From the NCBI GenBank assembly GCA_034509495.1, contig CM067525.1, forward strand, positions 3,147,280 to 3,211,279: a stretch of DNA of 64,000 bases, in the 5' to 3' direction. Of this stretch, positions 31,970 through 44,094 are shown in pieces; positions within the stretch are counted from its first letter, which is position 1; each line of letters begins with the position of its first letter. The position numbers and the translations under genes were made by a program. Source of the stretch: Acestrorhynchus altus (lineage: Eukaryota > Chordata > Actinopteri > Characiformes > Acestrorhynchidae). The notes under the pieces are model-generated. The model ran no database searches and was not told where the DNA came from. It saw only the letters and a list, made by a program, of their open reading frames with translations.

Positions 31970-32490
31970 AATATCAATATTTGCTATTCCAATATTTAAT
32001 GACTGGTATTTCCCCACTGACATTGACCTGGAAACCATTTCTCCACTCCTCAGTGCAGAACTCTTTCGGCTGCGTAATGCTTAAGGGGTTCCTTGCATGC
32101 ACAGCCCATTTCAAATTACCCCACAGCATTTGACTTGACCTTTCCAGAAGTATACATTTCTTTCTTTTGAGCCATTCCTTGGTGGGTTTACTGGAATGTT
32201 TTTTTGGGTCATTGTCTTGTTGCATGGTCCACCTCTACTTCAGCGTCAGGTTTTGGACAGATGGTCTCACATTTTCCTAAAGTACCCTCTGATACAGTGA
32301 TAACACATCGGTTTCTATGATGGAGAGATCTCTAGGCCCTCTAAGAACTGCTGCACACTATGACACTTCCACCACCAATTCAGAATTGGATTCATTTGCC
32401 CAAATGACATTGTTCCAGATGTCCTGCTCTTTGTCTAGAGGTTCTCTGGAGGACTTACCCTGATGTTTTTTGACAGTAAGGGTTTCCTCC
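31970..32490 (-). mobile_element. Tc1 transposase C-terminal remnant
   Basis: The minus strand encodes MQQDNDPKKHSSKPTKEWLK (second catalytic block of canonical Tc1 transposases). It is followed by LLERSSQMLWGNLKWAVHAR, where the usual PDLNPIE segment carrying the third acidic residue has been lost to deletion, and then QPKEFCTEEW. The upstream part (32240-32490) is legible only in fragments. It is not functional. Confidence 0.8.
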
Positions 32491-32501
32491 ATGAAAATCA
32501 A

Positions 32502-32509
32502 ACACACAC

Positions 32510-32570
<61 letters not shown>
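32502..32570. repeat. (CA)n microsatellite
   Basis: About 34 CA units with one CG. Confidence 0.95.
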
Positions 32571-32572
<2 letters not shown>

Positions 32573-33064
32573 GCCTTTTGATCGGCCTTCTCTTTCAAAT
32601 CTCAATCAGTCCTCTTTGAAAGGTAGAAATTAGCATCCAAATTTCAGAGAGTTTCATTAAGGAGTTCATTATGAGCAGCCCAAGGACAATTTACACTCCC
32701 CAACCTCCATCCTACTCCAATCAATTACACCCATTTCCTCCACCAGTGTGGCCACTCCAAAAGGACCTGTTGTGCCAACTGCACACTAATTACCATGGTG
32801 ACCAGGTCCTTAAAACAATGGCTGGTCTGGAATGAGACTGACTGTAATGATGGAGTGTCCTTTTTTTTATGGTGACTTCATTGATCCATAAAACAGCAAC
32901 AGTTCATACATTAACGCAGGAATTCATAATCGTACAGTCAGAACAAAATATTACATACCTTTTATGTATTATTGACCTTAAATAAGAGTATTTTGTGTGT
33001 AAGTGGAAATATCAAGTTTATTACCCATTATTAGGAGAACTGATTTTGATGTTTATATGATTTC
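32571..33064. other. No gene seen
   Basis: Non-coding sequence, nothing recognised. Confidence 0.5.
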
Positions 33065-33232
33065 ATAGGGTTCTTCTTTCAGTGCCATCGGAGAACCACT
33101 TTTGATCTTCTTTATCTGATGTCAAATAAAGGGTTCGTCTTGCAATGCTGAAGAAGAACTGCTTTTCGGCTTCTTTATATGATTTCATGGAAGGTTCTTT
33201 GTGCAATGCCATAGGAGAACCACTTATGAGCT
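33065..33232. repeat. Three-copy tandem, about 61-bp period
   Basis: GGTTCTTCTTTCAGTGCCAT, GGTTCGTCTTGCAATGC and GGTTCTTTGTGCAATGCCAT begin successive units at about 33069, 33130 and 33191, each followed by a GAGAACCAC-like segment and TTCTTTATNTGAT. Confidence 0.75.
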
Positions 33233-33610
33233 TATAGAACCTGGTATAGTATCTGTGTCTCCAAGGCGAGCTCTGGAGATGGCAGCAGTATCTGTTAGAA
33301 CAGAGCATCGCAGTGTGTGCTCAGAAAAGGTAGAAGCACTGATTGCAGGACCCTCGTTAATGTAACATTGGGCCCAAAGTGCCTGTAATGAAGACCACAG
33401 GTGATCTGGCATCACATGATATTGCTCTGGCGCTGACCACAATGCCTCCACACATGGATTCGCTGGTTGTCTCTGCCCGCTGCCATTATGAGGGACTCCA
33501 CGACAGTCTGGAGTGACACCATTGCAGTCGTGTATTGAGTGTGTTGAGGTAAAAGTTTGGAGCTCTGCTCTGTACTTCAGTCCATGTCTATAGAAAACAG
33601 TGAGTCATTC
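33224..33610 (-). mobile_element. Tc1 lineage A transposase remnant
   Basis: The minus strand reads VMPDHLWSSLQALW and STFSEHTLRCSVLTDTAAIS, corresponding to the region around the second catalytic block in the 11.2-kb copy (LNTHSGALFQQDDARPHTAAVS). The QQDD segment itself is deleted here, so the catalytic acid is lost. Confidence 0.7.
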
Positions 33611-34209
33611 AGGGTCAGAAACGATACAACTGACTCTGTTGGAAATGACTGAATATCTCCACACAGTTTGAGAAGAATGTGTGAAGATTCAGCTCTCCAG
33701 TGCTCACCATGCTTATTGGTGGGCTATAATCTTCCACTAAATGCAGCAACCTTGTATCTCCAGCACTAAAACTAGAGAATCACTCTTCATACAGAAGCAT
33801 ACATGCCTTAGCTGATTGATTAATGAGCTAAGAAAGTGTCTACGACTGTGTGAAGAGTGTGTCCTCAGTTGGAAAAACACTATGCCATCAGTTTTCTTTC
33901 TAATCCCACTGTCTGCTGATTTTTATTATGGTTTTAAAAATGAATTCCTGCCTAGTCCCCTGTGTAGCTTCAGTTATGTCAAGCCACAAGGTTAAACTCT
34001 GCTGGCTCTGATTCAAATGCCTGGCACTTATTCAAGTGTCTACCAAAGGATGGCCTTCTTCTGGAGGATTGCCCAGCTGGGTCAGGTTATATAATGGCCT
34101 TTATGCTGTACTGAAGTCAGTTATTACGTTTATTTTTTCTCCTGGTTTAGGCCTGAATCAGGTTATCCCAGTATATCTACCTCCAGTATATCCAGTGTAT
34201 AATTATGAT
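33611..34209. other. No gene seen
   Basis: Non-coding sequence, nothing recognised. Confidence 0.45.
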
Positions 34210-34990
34210 ATATGTAAGTGATTACAAAAACAGAGTGAAAAGAGACGTTTATTGGGGAAAACTACTGTTGAAAAGAGGCTCTAGTAGCCACTTGGGTCTC
34301 TAGCTTGGATACAAGATGAAATTCGGTTGGTCATGGAGGCGTACAGGTTCCGTATGGCCTTCTGCAGCACATTTACCCACAGTTGCCCATATTGTAACTG
34401 GGCCTGTAGATCCTGTAAACTCATAGGTTACTGAAGCTGGTGTCCAAGCTGTTCCCAAAAATGCCCGATTGGGAATATATCTGGCGACTGGGAAACCCTT
34501 GCTGTGTGTGGGAGCATTATCCTGCTGAAAGACCTGCCATGAGTGTCAACACATGGGAGGCACATATCGCTGAGCTGTAAGCGTCCCTTTTATTATCACT
34601 AGGGGAGGAATGTGACGGTTCCCCTGAGAAGTTGGGGCAGTGTGTCGCTCCACAGCAAAGGCAGAATTGAAGTGCTCACTATTGGAACCCAACCATCATA
34701 AGATCTCAAACAGAACCCGGATTTGTCACTAGTCCCTAGCAGTCTGGGTTTCTCGTTCATGACACAGCTGCAAACAAAATCAAGGGCAGAATGTACTAGA
34801 TAGCAGGCAGTTTGTTCTTGCGTGACACTCTGCTTCATTTCTTGATCTGGTCTGCAGATCCCTGCCAGGAGTTTGCTCAGAAATTGGCTGTGAAGGACCA
34901 GGAAAGTTCTAGAAGCAATTCTTGCCTGGAAGAGAAGTGATTTTTTTATTTTGTGAAACATAATGTCCATGTCCATGTCCATCAGTTTTG
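34210..34990 (-). mobile_element. Degraded Tc1 transposon (lineage B), longest copy
   Basis: The minus strand carries SDKSGFCLRSYDGW near 34730-34690 (first catalytic block, usual SDESRFCL), and the complement of the QDNAPTH block near 34505-34530. GAGCGACACACTGCCCC (minus) matches 63650. Stops and an inserted stretch break the frame. A (GTCCAT)n triplet lies at 34964-34981. Confidence 0.7.
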
Positions 34991-35555
34991 TCTTGCAGCC
35001 ACAATTATGTCAGGAATTTCCTGTAGACTGCGATTTGCATTCAGCAATCAAGGGAAAACCAAACTAATGTCTGCAGTTTAAAGACAAAATCCTTCCTAAT
35101 GATCGAATTGTTCGCACCTGATTCTAATTTTAGACATTTTAAGAGGTAATGTGGGGGTGTCCTAACCTTTGCTAACAAGAAAAATACATTTCTATTAATT
35201 ATGTTTTATAATTTCTTCATCTTTATGTGATATATCACCTCCGTCTCTCAACAGAGTTAAAATAAAGATCAAATGTTCACATGTTTAAAATTACTTGCAT
35301 ACGAGGGGGGTTCTGTTCATGGAGAGAGTGTGTTCTATAGTGTTCGCAAGCTGCTGAAAGAAACACTGGATTTTAACAACAGCACATCCCAGGAATTTCA
35401 CACAAATCTAGATGCAATCTTTCAGATACAGCTATTTATAAACGGCACAGCATCAGTCTTTGTCTTCAGAAGACTCCATTACCTATCCATCATGTCATTA
35501 CCAACGCCTGTTCTTAGTGAACGGTCATTATACTACTGACATTTATCCAGTCTTC
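34991..35555. other. No supported gene
   Basis: An 88-codon plus frame (35273-35539) has no recognised domain. Confidence 0.4.
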
Positions 35556-35890
35556 TGATTCCGCCGTTAAATATTAATGCATAAACAAAGAAAAACAGCC
35601 TCTTAATCACAGAACGAGAGAGACAAAAACAAGCACACGCTTTTAAGTATTCCCTTTTTTGGGCTCTTTTAAAAGGCCTTCATTCCATCAGAAATCCATC
35701 CCCTGGCCTCGGAGAAGTCCTCTCCGTAATCGGCCTCCACAGTAATTAATATCAGCTTATTGAGTAAAGCAGAGTCATTATCTTGGCCTGAGCGTGACCA
35801 TTTATCTCCCACTCTCGCTGTCTGACAACAGCTTACACCCAGCGCTGGTTTGTCTTAGCAGCGAGCTATTGAGCGAAGGCTTGCTGGGCA
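35556..35890. promoter_or_regulatory. Candidate conserved non-coding block
   Basis: Repeat-free sequence with CACAGTAATTAATATCAGC, CATTATCTTGGCC and a GC-rich centre (GGCCTCGGAGAAGTCC). The texture is that of an ancient enhancer. Confidence 0.4.
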
Positions 35891-36279
35891 GTTTTCCGAA
35901 AGCAGCCTTTGGTTTTCATATGAAAGGGTTTGATGGAAACATTATTAAAGTTTAAAACAAAACAGACAGTCCCTGACCCCCCACGCACCCTCCAGTCCAT
36001 ACAGCCTGAATACGGAAACGAAACACACAAAACAGTGCTTTTACCTTCATAAGCAAACTGGGAAGTCTGGAAATATATATCAGATCTAAGGTCAACCTTT
36101 ATGTTCACTTGGAAATCCATTGTGGATGAGCCTCCTTTTCAGTGCAGAGTATTTACGCTACTCAGTCACTACTCAAAATGGTTCTGGAGGCAGCTATTTT
36201 GTTGTTTGTCATTAACAGAGTATTTTTATAAGGTGTTCTTAATATAGTGATCTTAACTGGTTTACTGGTCTGTAAGACC
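35891..36279. other. No gene seen
   Basis: The 84-codon minus frame (35866-36120) shows no domain. Confidence 0.4.
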
Positions 36280-36430
36280 CCTTCTGGCCTGATAGCTGGT
36301 ATTTCCTCCTTTTGAGTTAGATTGTTTCCCATGACTGTCTATCAGTCTCTGACATCGGAAGAAAGGATTTCCCACTCCTCTATGCGGAATTCTTTCAACC
36401 ATGTGATGTTTCAGCACAGAGAGTACCATG
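36280..36430 (-). mobile_element. Fragment of a Tc1-type repeat
   Basis: GCTGGTATTTCCTCC through TTTCCCACTCCTCTATGCGG parallels 32000-32060 (ACTGGTATTTCCCC, TTTCTCCACTCCTCAGTGC). Confidence 0.45.
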
Positions 36431-37300
36431 ATATGTTGTTATATGTCAATGTAACACTAAGCTTTAATGCTCTTGTTCAATAACTAAGTGAATATTCTTG
36501 CCAGTTTTCCTGCACGGCATTACTCAGCAGCCAGCAAACATGCAACCAAAATGCTGCCCTAGAGGCTTTCTGAGAATCCAATATTATAGAAAAAAGATAA
36601 AAAAAAATCAAAGCAAAACACATCACAATCACACATTTTTCAACGTCACAAAGCAGGTTATTCTCTGACCCAACTGTTTGTGCTGCCTCAGAGGTAACGC
36701 TGCCTTCAGAACCGTTTGAGACATTTTGCACATTTACAGGTTACAGGGATTGAAAATAAAATTGAAACTGAATTTATTAGTGAAATAGAAATGAAAGAGC
36801 CACTTAAACATGTAATACAAACGGAAAATAATTAAAAGAACCAGATTTAATAATGAGGGTGAAAATTCAGTTCTGAATTCAAATGTAAACCAATTCATAA
36901 GATTTCAACCTAAACAATAAATAAGTAAATATTAAATTAAATGTGTAAAATGACACCAGTGAGCTGAGTCACAGAGACTCCTGTAGTGATTTCCAATTCA
37001 CTGGTTCTCTGCGTCTCTCCCGGAGCAGATTTTCTCATTTCAGTAAAAACTCTAGAAACCTGACAGCTGACTGAGTCACTAGAACAGGTCATTTCAGTTA
37101 TATCTATGAATATCTATCAGAAATGATAGCTGACATATAAGCTGGCATAAAGTTGGATAGTGAATTATTCTGAAGTGTGAGACCTGGGTGTTGTCATTGA
37201 GTATGGTTTCTTGCAACAGCAAGGGTTCTAACCTGAAAGTAATAAAAAATATATATATAAAATATATAATTTGATAATCATTTTTTATCATTTTTTAACT
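36431..37300. other. No gene seen
   Basis: AT-rich; a cleaner 140-bp patch at 36955-37095 could be regulatory but is not distinctive. Confidence 0.4.
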
Positions 37301-37640
37301 TTATTGAGAGATGTATATGAGAGATGGAGGAGGTGTAACTAAACCCCTAAAGAAATGTCTTTCAAACGATTTGCAAAATGTAATTAATGCAAATCTGATG
37401 TTCTTGTGAGGAACAGCACAGCAGAACCTCAAACCAACTGTGAAGCATGGTGGTGGTAGTGTCATGATTTGGGGCAACAGTGTCTGGAGATCTCTCCACC
37501 ATAGAAACCTCTGTGAGATCTTTATTGTATCAGAGGGGGCTTGAGGAGAGTGTAAGAGCGTCTGTACAAAGACTGATGCTGGAACATCACAGAGCTGAAA
37601 GAATTCCACATGGAGGAGTGGGAACATCAGAAAATTCCAT
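37301..37640 (+). mobile_element. Tc1 transposase fragment
   Basis: KHGGGSVMIWG-type block at 37445-37477 (AAGCATGGTGGTGGTAGTGT then CATGATTTGGGGC), the glycine-rich segment between the first and second catalytic blocks. Neither catalytic block itself is intact. Confidence 0.75.
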
Positions 37641-37697
37641 TTACCCCATATTAGGATATTAAACTATTAAAAGACATTTCGTCATATAATAAAAATG

Positions 37698-37698
<1 letters not shown>

Positions 37699-37749
<51 letters not shown>
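37699..37749. repeat. (CA)n microsatellite
   Basis: About 25 CA units. Confidence 0.95.
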
Positions 37750-37752
<3 letters not shown>

Positions 37753-38239
37753 GGGGAGTGGGGGGTGAGGCCTTGCCTGGACAGTTACTGTCTCTATGTG
37801 CAATATATATGTATATCTATGGGATTTTCCCAGTTGGCAGATATTGACAGATGGTGAAATGAATCATTATTTAACTGGTGTGATTTCTCATCATTGATCA
37901 GGCTCATGCTGCTATAGCACTGTTATTGATCGGCTCTGTCAAACTGCCACAGATTTAGTTCCACTGGCTGTTATTGATCAGTCAAAGCCATCAGCCCTGT
38001 GGCCGTGGATATAATACTGATCAATGGTGTTCTGAGCACAGACACCATGACAACACTGTCAACAGTGAAAAAGACAGAAATCATTACATTACTGTGTCTC
38101 TTTCACCATCACATGATGTCATTCATTTTTCGAGAATCCAAGAATAGACGGAAGCCTTTTTTCTTCTCAATCTAACTGTGTGATTCTGATACTGTACCTG
38201 TAGGTGCAGCAATCACCTCCAGAAATTCATACGAGTAAT

Positions 38240-38240
<1 letters not shown>
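37750..38240. other. No gene seen
   Basis: Non-coding sequence. TATTGATC words recur at 37890-38030 (ATTGATCAGG, ATTGATCGG, ATTGATCAGTC, ACTGATCAATGG), hinting at a short degenerate repeat. Confidence 0.4.
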
Positions 38241-38274
<34 letters not shown>

Positions 38275-38284
38275 CGTGTGTGTG
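38241..38284. repeat. (GT)n microsatellite
   Basis: About 20 GT units. Confidence 0.9.
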
Positions 38285-38464
38285 CAGTTGTGTGCAGTCC
38301 CTCTGCTGAAGCTGAGATCAGCATTTTAACTCATCAATTATACATTACCCTTCTCTAATGCTGTGTGTGTCTGTGTCTGTATTTACACGCCTGATTCTTT
38401 TGTGTCATCTGCTTTTGAACCCTTTCGATTTTTCTATATTTCTGCATGAAAACCTCATCAGTCC

Positions 38465-38855
38465 TACAACATACAGTGTAAGGAGAACCAAATCAAACGT
38501 GAGATAAAAAATGTACACTTGCTCATTCATTTATTGAGGACAGCTATCAAATATTACATGTATGTGAGGGCAAGAGAATGTTAGGATTAGCAGATCATTT
38601 GAAGGTGAGAAGTGCATTCCAGCATAAAAACCCTATCCCACCTGTGAAACATGGTGGTGGTAGTGTCATGGTTTGGGCCTGTATTGCTGCATCTTTTCCA
38701 GGAAGGCCTGCATTCATTGATGGAACAATAAATTCTAAATTAAACCAGCAAATCTGTCCGTGAGCCGAATGTCAAGAGAATGTGGGTCATGCAACAAGAC
38801 AACAACCCTCAGCACACAAGTCGTTCTACCAAAGGATGTTTAAAGGAGAAGGTAA
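38465..38855 (+). mobile_element. Internally deleted Tc1 (lineage C)
   Basis: Retains KHGGGSVMVWACIAASFPGR (38651 onwards) and, after one stop at 38761, MQQDNNPQHTSRSTKGCLK around the second catalytic block. The N-terminal DNA-binding domain is missing, so this copy and the 19.5-20.5 kb copy are complementary halves of the same family. The sequence runs directly into (CA)n. Confidence 0.8.
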
Positions 38856-38863
38856 GGGTTTGC

Positions 38864-38864
<1 letters not shown>

Positions 38865-38895
<31 letters not shown>
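38865..38895. repeat. (CA)n microsatellite
   Basis: About 15 CA units. Confidence 0.9.
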
Positions 38896-38896
<1 letters not shown>

Positions 38897-39306
38897 CAGA
38901 TCAACAAATGAAATACAGTGTGCCACTTTACATCTAATACATTTGAAATTTGAAATAATTTTTTTAGATAAAACTATGAAAATGAACGAATGAGACGCAC
39001 TAGTGTATAAGTAGAGATTGTTAGGGGCTATGGGGGCTATTGAGGGCGATAGAGGTTCTAGAGGAGTTATTAGGGGATGGTGGGCTAAGGCTGCAGGCTT
39101 TCTGAGGTCATAGCTCTTCTCCTCTGGACTGTATTATTGGAAACCTCACCTTCTTTAATGTTTCTCCTTGTTTCTTATTTCTCTTTTCCTTCCCTTTCAG
39201 ATTTCTCTCCCTGTCTTTGCCATGGTGTGAAGGAGCCACACACACTCAGACACTGCGGCTTGTCACTTCTTTGTAGCATGTCAGAACCCATCATAGAGAA
39301 CAGCCT
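38896..39306. other. No gene seen
   Basis: A purine-rich patch at 39015-39085 repeats GAGG/AGGGG words irregularly (TTAGGGGCTATGGGGGCTAT). Confidence 0.4.
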
Positions 39307-39321
39307 GAGAGAGAGCGAGCG

Positions 39322-39363
<42 letters not shown>
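39307..39363. repeat. (GA)n microsatellite
   Basis: About 25 GA units preceded by GAGC repeats. Confidence 0.95.
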
Positions 39364-39367
<4 letters not shown>

Positions 39368-39915
39368 TTTATCAATATGACCCTATATTTATAGCACAGT
39401 AAACAGCCCGACACAGTCTTCTAGATTTCTGCATTGCTTTGACTATTCACTGTATTTCATTGGATCTGTTTTATTATGTAATATGACTTTATGTATATTG
39501 TCAGAGCTTTTACACGACTTAATAAACTCATAGAAGCTACAGCAGAAATATTATCTTACATACTCCTAACACCTCTCCCTGGGGGTTACATATTATACCA
39601 TCCTTCGGGTTTGACTTTCTAACCACGCATGCTGTGCTGTAACATTAGAGTGTAGGATGGGTGCATAGGGAAATATATTCATATAGAGTCGTGTAATGGA
39701 ATATTTACCATAGTCCGCTTAGTCAATAGAGCTGAATTTAGCTCGGCTTTCAAACGGCACCGAGGCAGCATTAGAACCAAGACACGACATTTCTTCAGGG
39801 ATAATAATCTGCCTGTCAAACGCTTTTCAGAGTTTTCATTGCAAACATAAGCATGTTTCCTTTGGCAGGTTGTGGGAATGGAACATATCCATGCATTTAG
39901 GAACATTTGTCTTTT
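39364..39915. other. No gene seen
   Basis: Non-coding; nothing recognised. Confidence 0.45.
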
Positions 39916-39919
39916 TGTC

Positions 39920-40210
39920 AATAGAACGTTACGTTCATGAGGTGCTGCAACCAGTGGTTCTATCTTCGCTGAACACACACCTGTCCCTGACTGAAAATGC
40001 GTGGATGCTATTGGACGATCTATCAGCACTCCACCCCTACCACACCATCTGCAGAACTGAGTGAGAACATTCAAGCTGCATGGGATGGATCATCACAGGA
40101 CACCATTAGGAACCTCTGCAACTCCATGCAGAGACGTCTGGCGTGTTGCGTTAAACGCCGTACTGAGAGACACGACGTCTGTATGTGTAGATCAATAAAT
40201 ATTGATCAGA
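39920..40210 (+). mobile_element. Tc1 lineage A with catalytic deletion
   Basis: Encodes VHEVLQPVVLSSLNTH and directly continues into LSLTENAWMLLDDLSALHPY. The FQQDNARPHT block expected between them, as in the 11.2-kb copy, is deleted. The C-terminal ENIQAAWDGSSQDTIRNL segment follows in a different frame. Confidence 0.75.
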
Positions 40211-40214
40211 TCAG

Positions 40215-41035
40215 TCTACATTTATCATTTATTGATCCTGATCATCATCTTCCTTCCCAGCAGCACTGCAATCCCACACATCCTTCTTGGAGAACATGGA
40301 GTAGCAGAATACTCCTATCTGTTGTGAGATGTTATCTTGTGAGTGACCAGTTTCAGCAAGGCATGATAGTGGGTGCCAACTGGATGTATTGGCAATTGCC
40401 AATTCCTCAGTCAAGCGTCATGTGTCTACATGGAAAACTTCATAGTACCAGTTCTGGCCAATGTGGGCCTGATGGCATGGTACATCATCCTGTTGGAATA
40501 TCCCATCTCTGTGGGGGTTCATTAAGTCCAAAAATGGCTGCAAATGAATATATCACAAGTGTCACTGAACAATGGGAGCAGTGGACCCAACCTTGCCATG
40601 AGAATACACCCCACACCAGTATGAAACCACCAGCAGCCTGCATACTGCCTTATTGACAACTGGTATCCATGCCTTCATAGGGTCTGTGCCACACAAACCC
40701 TACTATCAGCCTGAAACAAATGGTATTGTGACTCATTGGACCACGTCACATGTTGTATTAGTGTGTGATGTTGTGATGTTGGTGTTGGATGAACATTACC
40801 ACACCTCATCCCCAACGCCCAACTCATCCCAAAATCTGGATAAAGAGCCATCATTCCAGAGAATACACTTCTACTGCTCCTTAGCTCAATGCTGGGGGCT
40901 TTACACGCCTCAAGCCCACACCTGGCACTCGGTATGGTGTCAGTAGGCTCATGTTTGTTTATCAGCTCCAGGGTCCTATTCTATTGGCAGTGCTTCTCTA
41001 CAGGGAATAGGCAAGCTGTGTGAGTGCATATATCG
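40215..41035. mobile_element. Tc1-like non-autonomous fish element
   Basis: About 800 bases ending in CAGTGCTTCTCTACAGGGAA then TAGGCAAGCTGTGTGAGTGC, the inverse of the fragment at 2030-2165. The coding potential is broken. The Cys/His-rich plus frame (39997-40656) is accidental. Confidence 0.55.
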
Positions 41036-41059
41036 AGTATTTGTAAGAGAAAGAGAAAG

Positions 41060-41770
41060 AGAGGGAGTGGGATTTGCCCTTGAAGTTGCTTTTAATTCTG
41101 CTTTTAATTCCCCAGCAAGAAAATCAGCACTATTAAATGGTAAAATGTCAGGAAATGTCAGAACTGGAAATGTCACCGAGGATTCACACAGGGAGAGAGA
41201 GGGAGAGAGAGAGAGAGGGAGTGAAAGATTATCATGCTATCTCTTTGAAATCACCAGGGACTGCAGTGAAATATGTCCAGGCAGCAGTGCAACATCGCCA
41301 CGGTGTTATTTGTCAGTGTAATCTCTCCATTTCCCAAGCATCTCATTTTCATAGCAATAGAGCTGACCTATCCGAGCCCCTAACGCGGAGAAAACCAAAA
41401 CAAAATGGATCAGGATGCCCACTGTGAGCTGGAGGGCAACAAAAAGCACCTTTTAATGCGCGCTCGTCTCATCCTGACTAATGCTCCATGCTCGGTAATA
41501 TTAATACGCAGTGTTTGAATGCAGGCGACTGATGTATACAGCCTGCATGGAGCGTTCTCTTCTTTATACTCGTCCATTTAACCAACAATATCTGCTGTGG
41601 GCCTTGATGTAAGAAAACAGACGCTGTCATCTCAAATGACTCAACTCATTTAATCAAACTCCTCTGTTTCAACAGGCGTTAAAGGGTGATGGACAGCTTT
41701 ATTATTCATGCTAATTCCTCGCTTTATGTGATGAACTGTTATCAGCGAGTGCTGCACGGTTGACGGCACT
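41060..41770. promoter_or_regulatory. Large candidate conserved non-coding block
   Basis: Apart from a short (GA)n at 41190-41220, about 700 bases look selectively constrained. They have balanced composition and no repeats, with many transcription-factor-like words (CTTTTAATTCTGCTTTTAAT, AATATTAATACGCAG, TTCATGCTAATTCC, CTCATTTAATCAAAC). No open frame of note. Confidence 0.45.
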
Positions 41771-42024
41771 GCTCAATAACTATTCTCAAAGCATAAATCT
41801 CCATGGTTAATATTGACAGCCATCGTAATTGTATGACCCTTAAGTGTGACCAGTATGTAGGTTGGTTTATAATGGTTGCATATTGCTTTGCTTATATTAA
41901 TGTATGATATAGACTTGTCAAAATCACAGTTGCACCCACAAAGAATCAACCAATAGGAATAAAGCTTGGTGGACGTGCATGTGAGGTAAACGAGGACGCC
42001 CTTATTGCGGGACCTGACATTGTA
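41771..42024. other. No gene seen
   Basis: Non-coding; ACAATGGTTGC/TAATG words only. Confidence 0.4.
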
Positions 42025-42130
42025 AGGTTGTCCTGCTGACTTGTGCTGTTGTGTTGGTAGCATCCTTTGTAAGCAAGTTGTGCTTTGCAGTTCAAGATGA
42101 TAGTCTAATCGAAGTATTGACCACCATACA
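42025..42130 (+). mobile_element. N-terminal scrap of Tc1 lineage A
   Basis: Contains TGTTGGTAGCATCCTTTGTA as at 2.2 and 21.7 kb; it is cut off by the next element. Confidence 0.55.
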
Positions 42131-42240
42131 CACACTAACACACGACCACCACGCCCGGCGTCCTTGTCCCACCACCTACATAATACCTGCTCTGTGATGG
42201 TCCTGCAGCGTCCTGACCTCTGAAGATCAGGGTGAAAGGT
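42131..42240 (+). mobile_element. Foldback element, right-arm fragment
   Basis: CACACTAACACACGACCACC through TCTGAAGATCAGGGTGAAAG; it abuts the preceding Tc1 scrap, indicating insertion or rearrangement. Confidence 0.75.
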
Positions 42241-42582
42241 TTCCCTGTGAACAGAAACTATAGATGTGATGTAAATAAAATCTAGTTCAGGATAATATGT
42301 GCTGTTCTACTTTGTGGTGTCAAATAAATGTGCCACTTTTACTTTTAGTCATACGCAGCCTCTTTTCACTGATCATATTTATTGGGACACATATTTTTAT
42401 GTATTTAGGTTGGAACACTCATTTGACCGAAACAGCCTAGAACTATATTGAATTAACTGTGGTTTCTTGAAGCTGGCCAGAGAGACGACCAGGCCAGGTT
42501 TTAAACAGGTACTTTATTTCTGTTGGGCTCGGGTTCAAAAAGCCACTTGCTTTTCTGCAGGACATCAGATCCCTATGGAAAC
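42241..42582. other. No gene seen
   Basis: Non-coding; nothing recognised. Confidence 0.45.

Positions 42583-42643
<61 letters not shown>
42583..42643. repeat. (GA)n microsatellite
   Basis: About 30 GA units with one CA. Confidence 0.95.
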
Positions 42644-42644
<1 letters not shown>

Positions 42645-44090
42645 ATGTATAAAGGCACAAAAGGATATCTCCTCCTCAATTCAGAGTGCTTTTAACATTA
42701 AGCGAATCGATACTAACAAGATTGGTTGCATTCACTGCTGACTATTATAGTTTCCATTAATGGATCTAATGTAGATCATTACCTGGGCAATCAAGTTAGG
42801 ATCTGGCCCAAGCACTGACCTGAGCCCAGACTCAATATATATACACATATATTTAGGATAGAACTTCATTAAGTGTCAGAAACAGTCGGTAGTTTTCTAG
42901 TATGATCAGACAACAGCAGTCTGCAGTAACAGTCACACATGCCAGATATTGATATTGATTTTGATATTGAGATCATTGGCTCCTCAAAGTTGTCTTCATT
43001 TGAGCTGTAAAAATGAACAAAATTGAAATATCTATGAATTTGACCATGTTTTGATCGAATTACTTGTGCCTACCATTTTTAAAAACACTATATCTCTCTT
43101 TTTGTGTATCTGTTTTGATGCCAAACATTCCTTTCTATTTCATAGAAACAAAGCCAAAATTGTCCACCATGTTGTCAAGTGTGAAATTGTCCCATAGATT
43201 CCCAGTTTGTCCAGTAAGTTCCTATAAAGTTTAAGTTTATTTTTGACAGTAAAAGTGCAGCATAGGTAAGTTAACTCAGCTCCTTCCCAAGAGTGTCAAT
43301 CATCCCAAGTCCCAAGAGTAACCCTGCCTTAACCCTTCTTATGATATAGCACCCCTACCCCGTATTATACCATGCCACATGTTGCCAGTCCTCTAGGCAT
43401 AGCCGCAGGAAGTTTGAGCTTGTTTCCTTTGTCCAACCGGATGAGGACCAGCAGACAAAGTTATTTTCTAGGTATAGTCTCAGGTATAGTCCAGCACACC
43501 TACTTCCCACACTTATACCTCAAGGGTCCAGGTAACTATACCTCAGCAGCCTAGGTGCCACCAGTCATAATCCTTAGGGACCTATGGGCGGCCACTGCCC
43601 TGTCCACTTTGGGGGGTAATGCCTTCGATTATGCATTCCTGGTACAGATGTGGCCACAATTAGCTTCGGAAATGGAATCTCCCATTCATCTGGCACCGTG
43701 CCTCACTGGGACTCGATAATTCATGTCTCCTTGTCATGAGCGCACTGAGCGTGTTTAACCTCCATCACAAGATAGGACCTCATAACTTACACTGGTGTGG
43801 GTTTTCTGAGCTGGTCTCTGAGGTAACACCACTTCAAGTCTGGATTTTCTCTGTATTTGTGTCCATACAGTTTATTGGGGTGTAACCTTGGCCAGGAAAA
43901 ATGCTGAATACTCAAGGCTTTCCAAAATCATCCTAGCTGAATGATCATTGCCGTGACAGGTGATGAGCAAGTATAAGTATGTCTACAATGTAACTGTAAA
44001 AAGGTGAGGGAGGAATGAGGCAGAGGTGGAGAGAGAGAGAGAGAGAGAGAATGTTGGAGACCACAGAATCTAAGGAAATTAATTATTAAT
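42644..44090. other. No gene seen
   Basis: Non-coding stretch of about 1.4 kb, mostly AT-rich, with a GA run at 44030-44050. Short open frames show no domain. Confidence 0.45.
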
Positions 44091-44094
44091 AAAC

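Noticed and set aside
39997..40656. 219-codon plus-strand open frame, longest in the window
   Set aside because: It begins inside a Tc1 relic in the wrong frame and runs into a different repeat element; the residues do not match a transposase.
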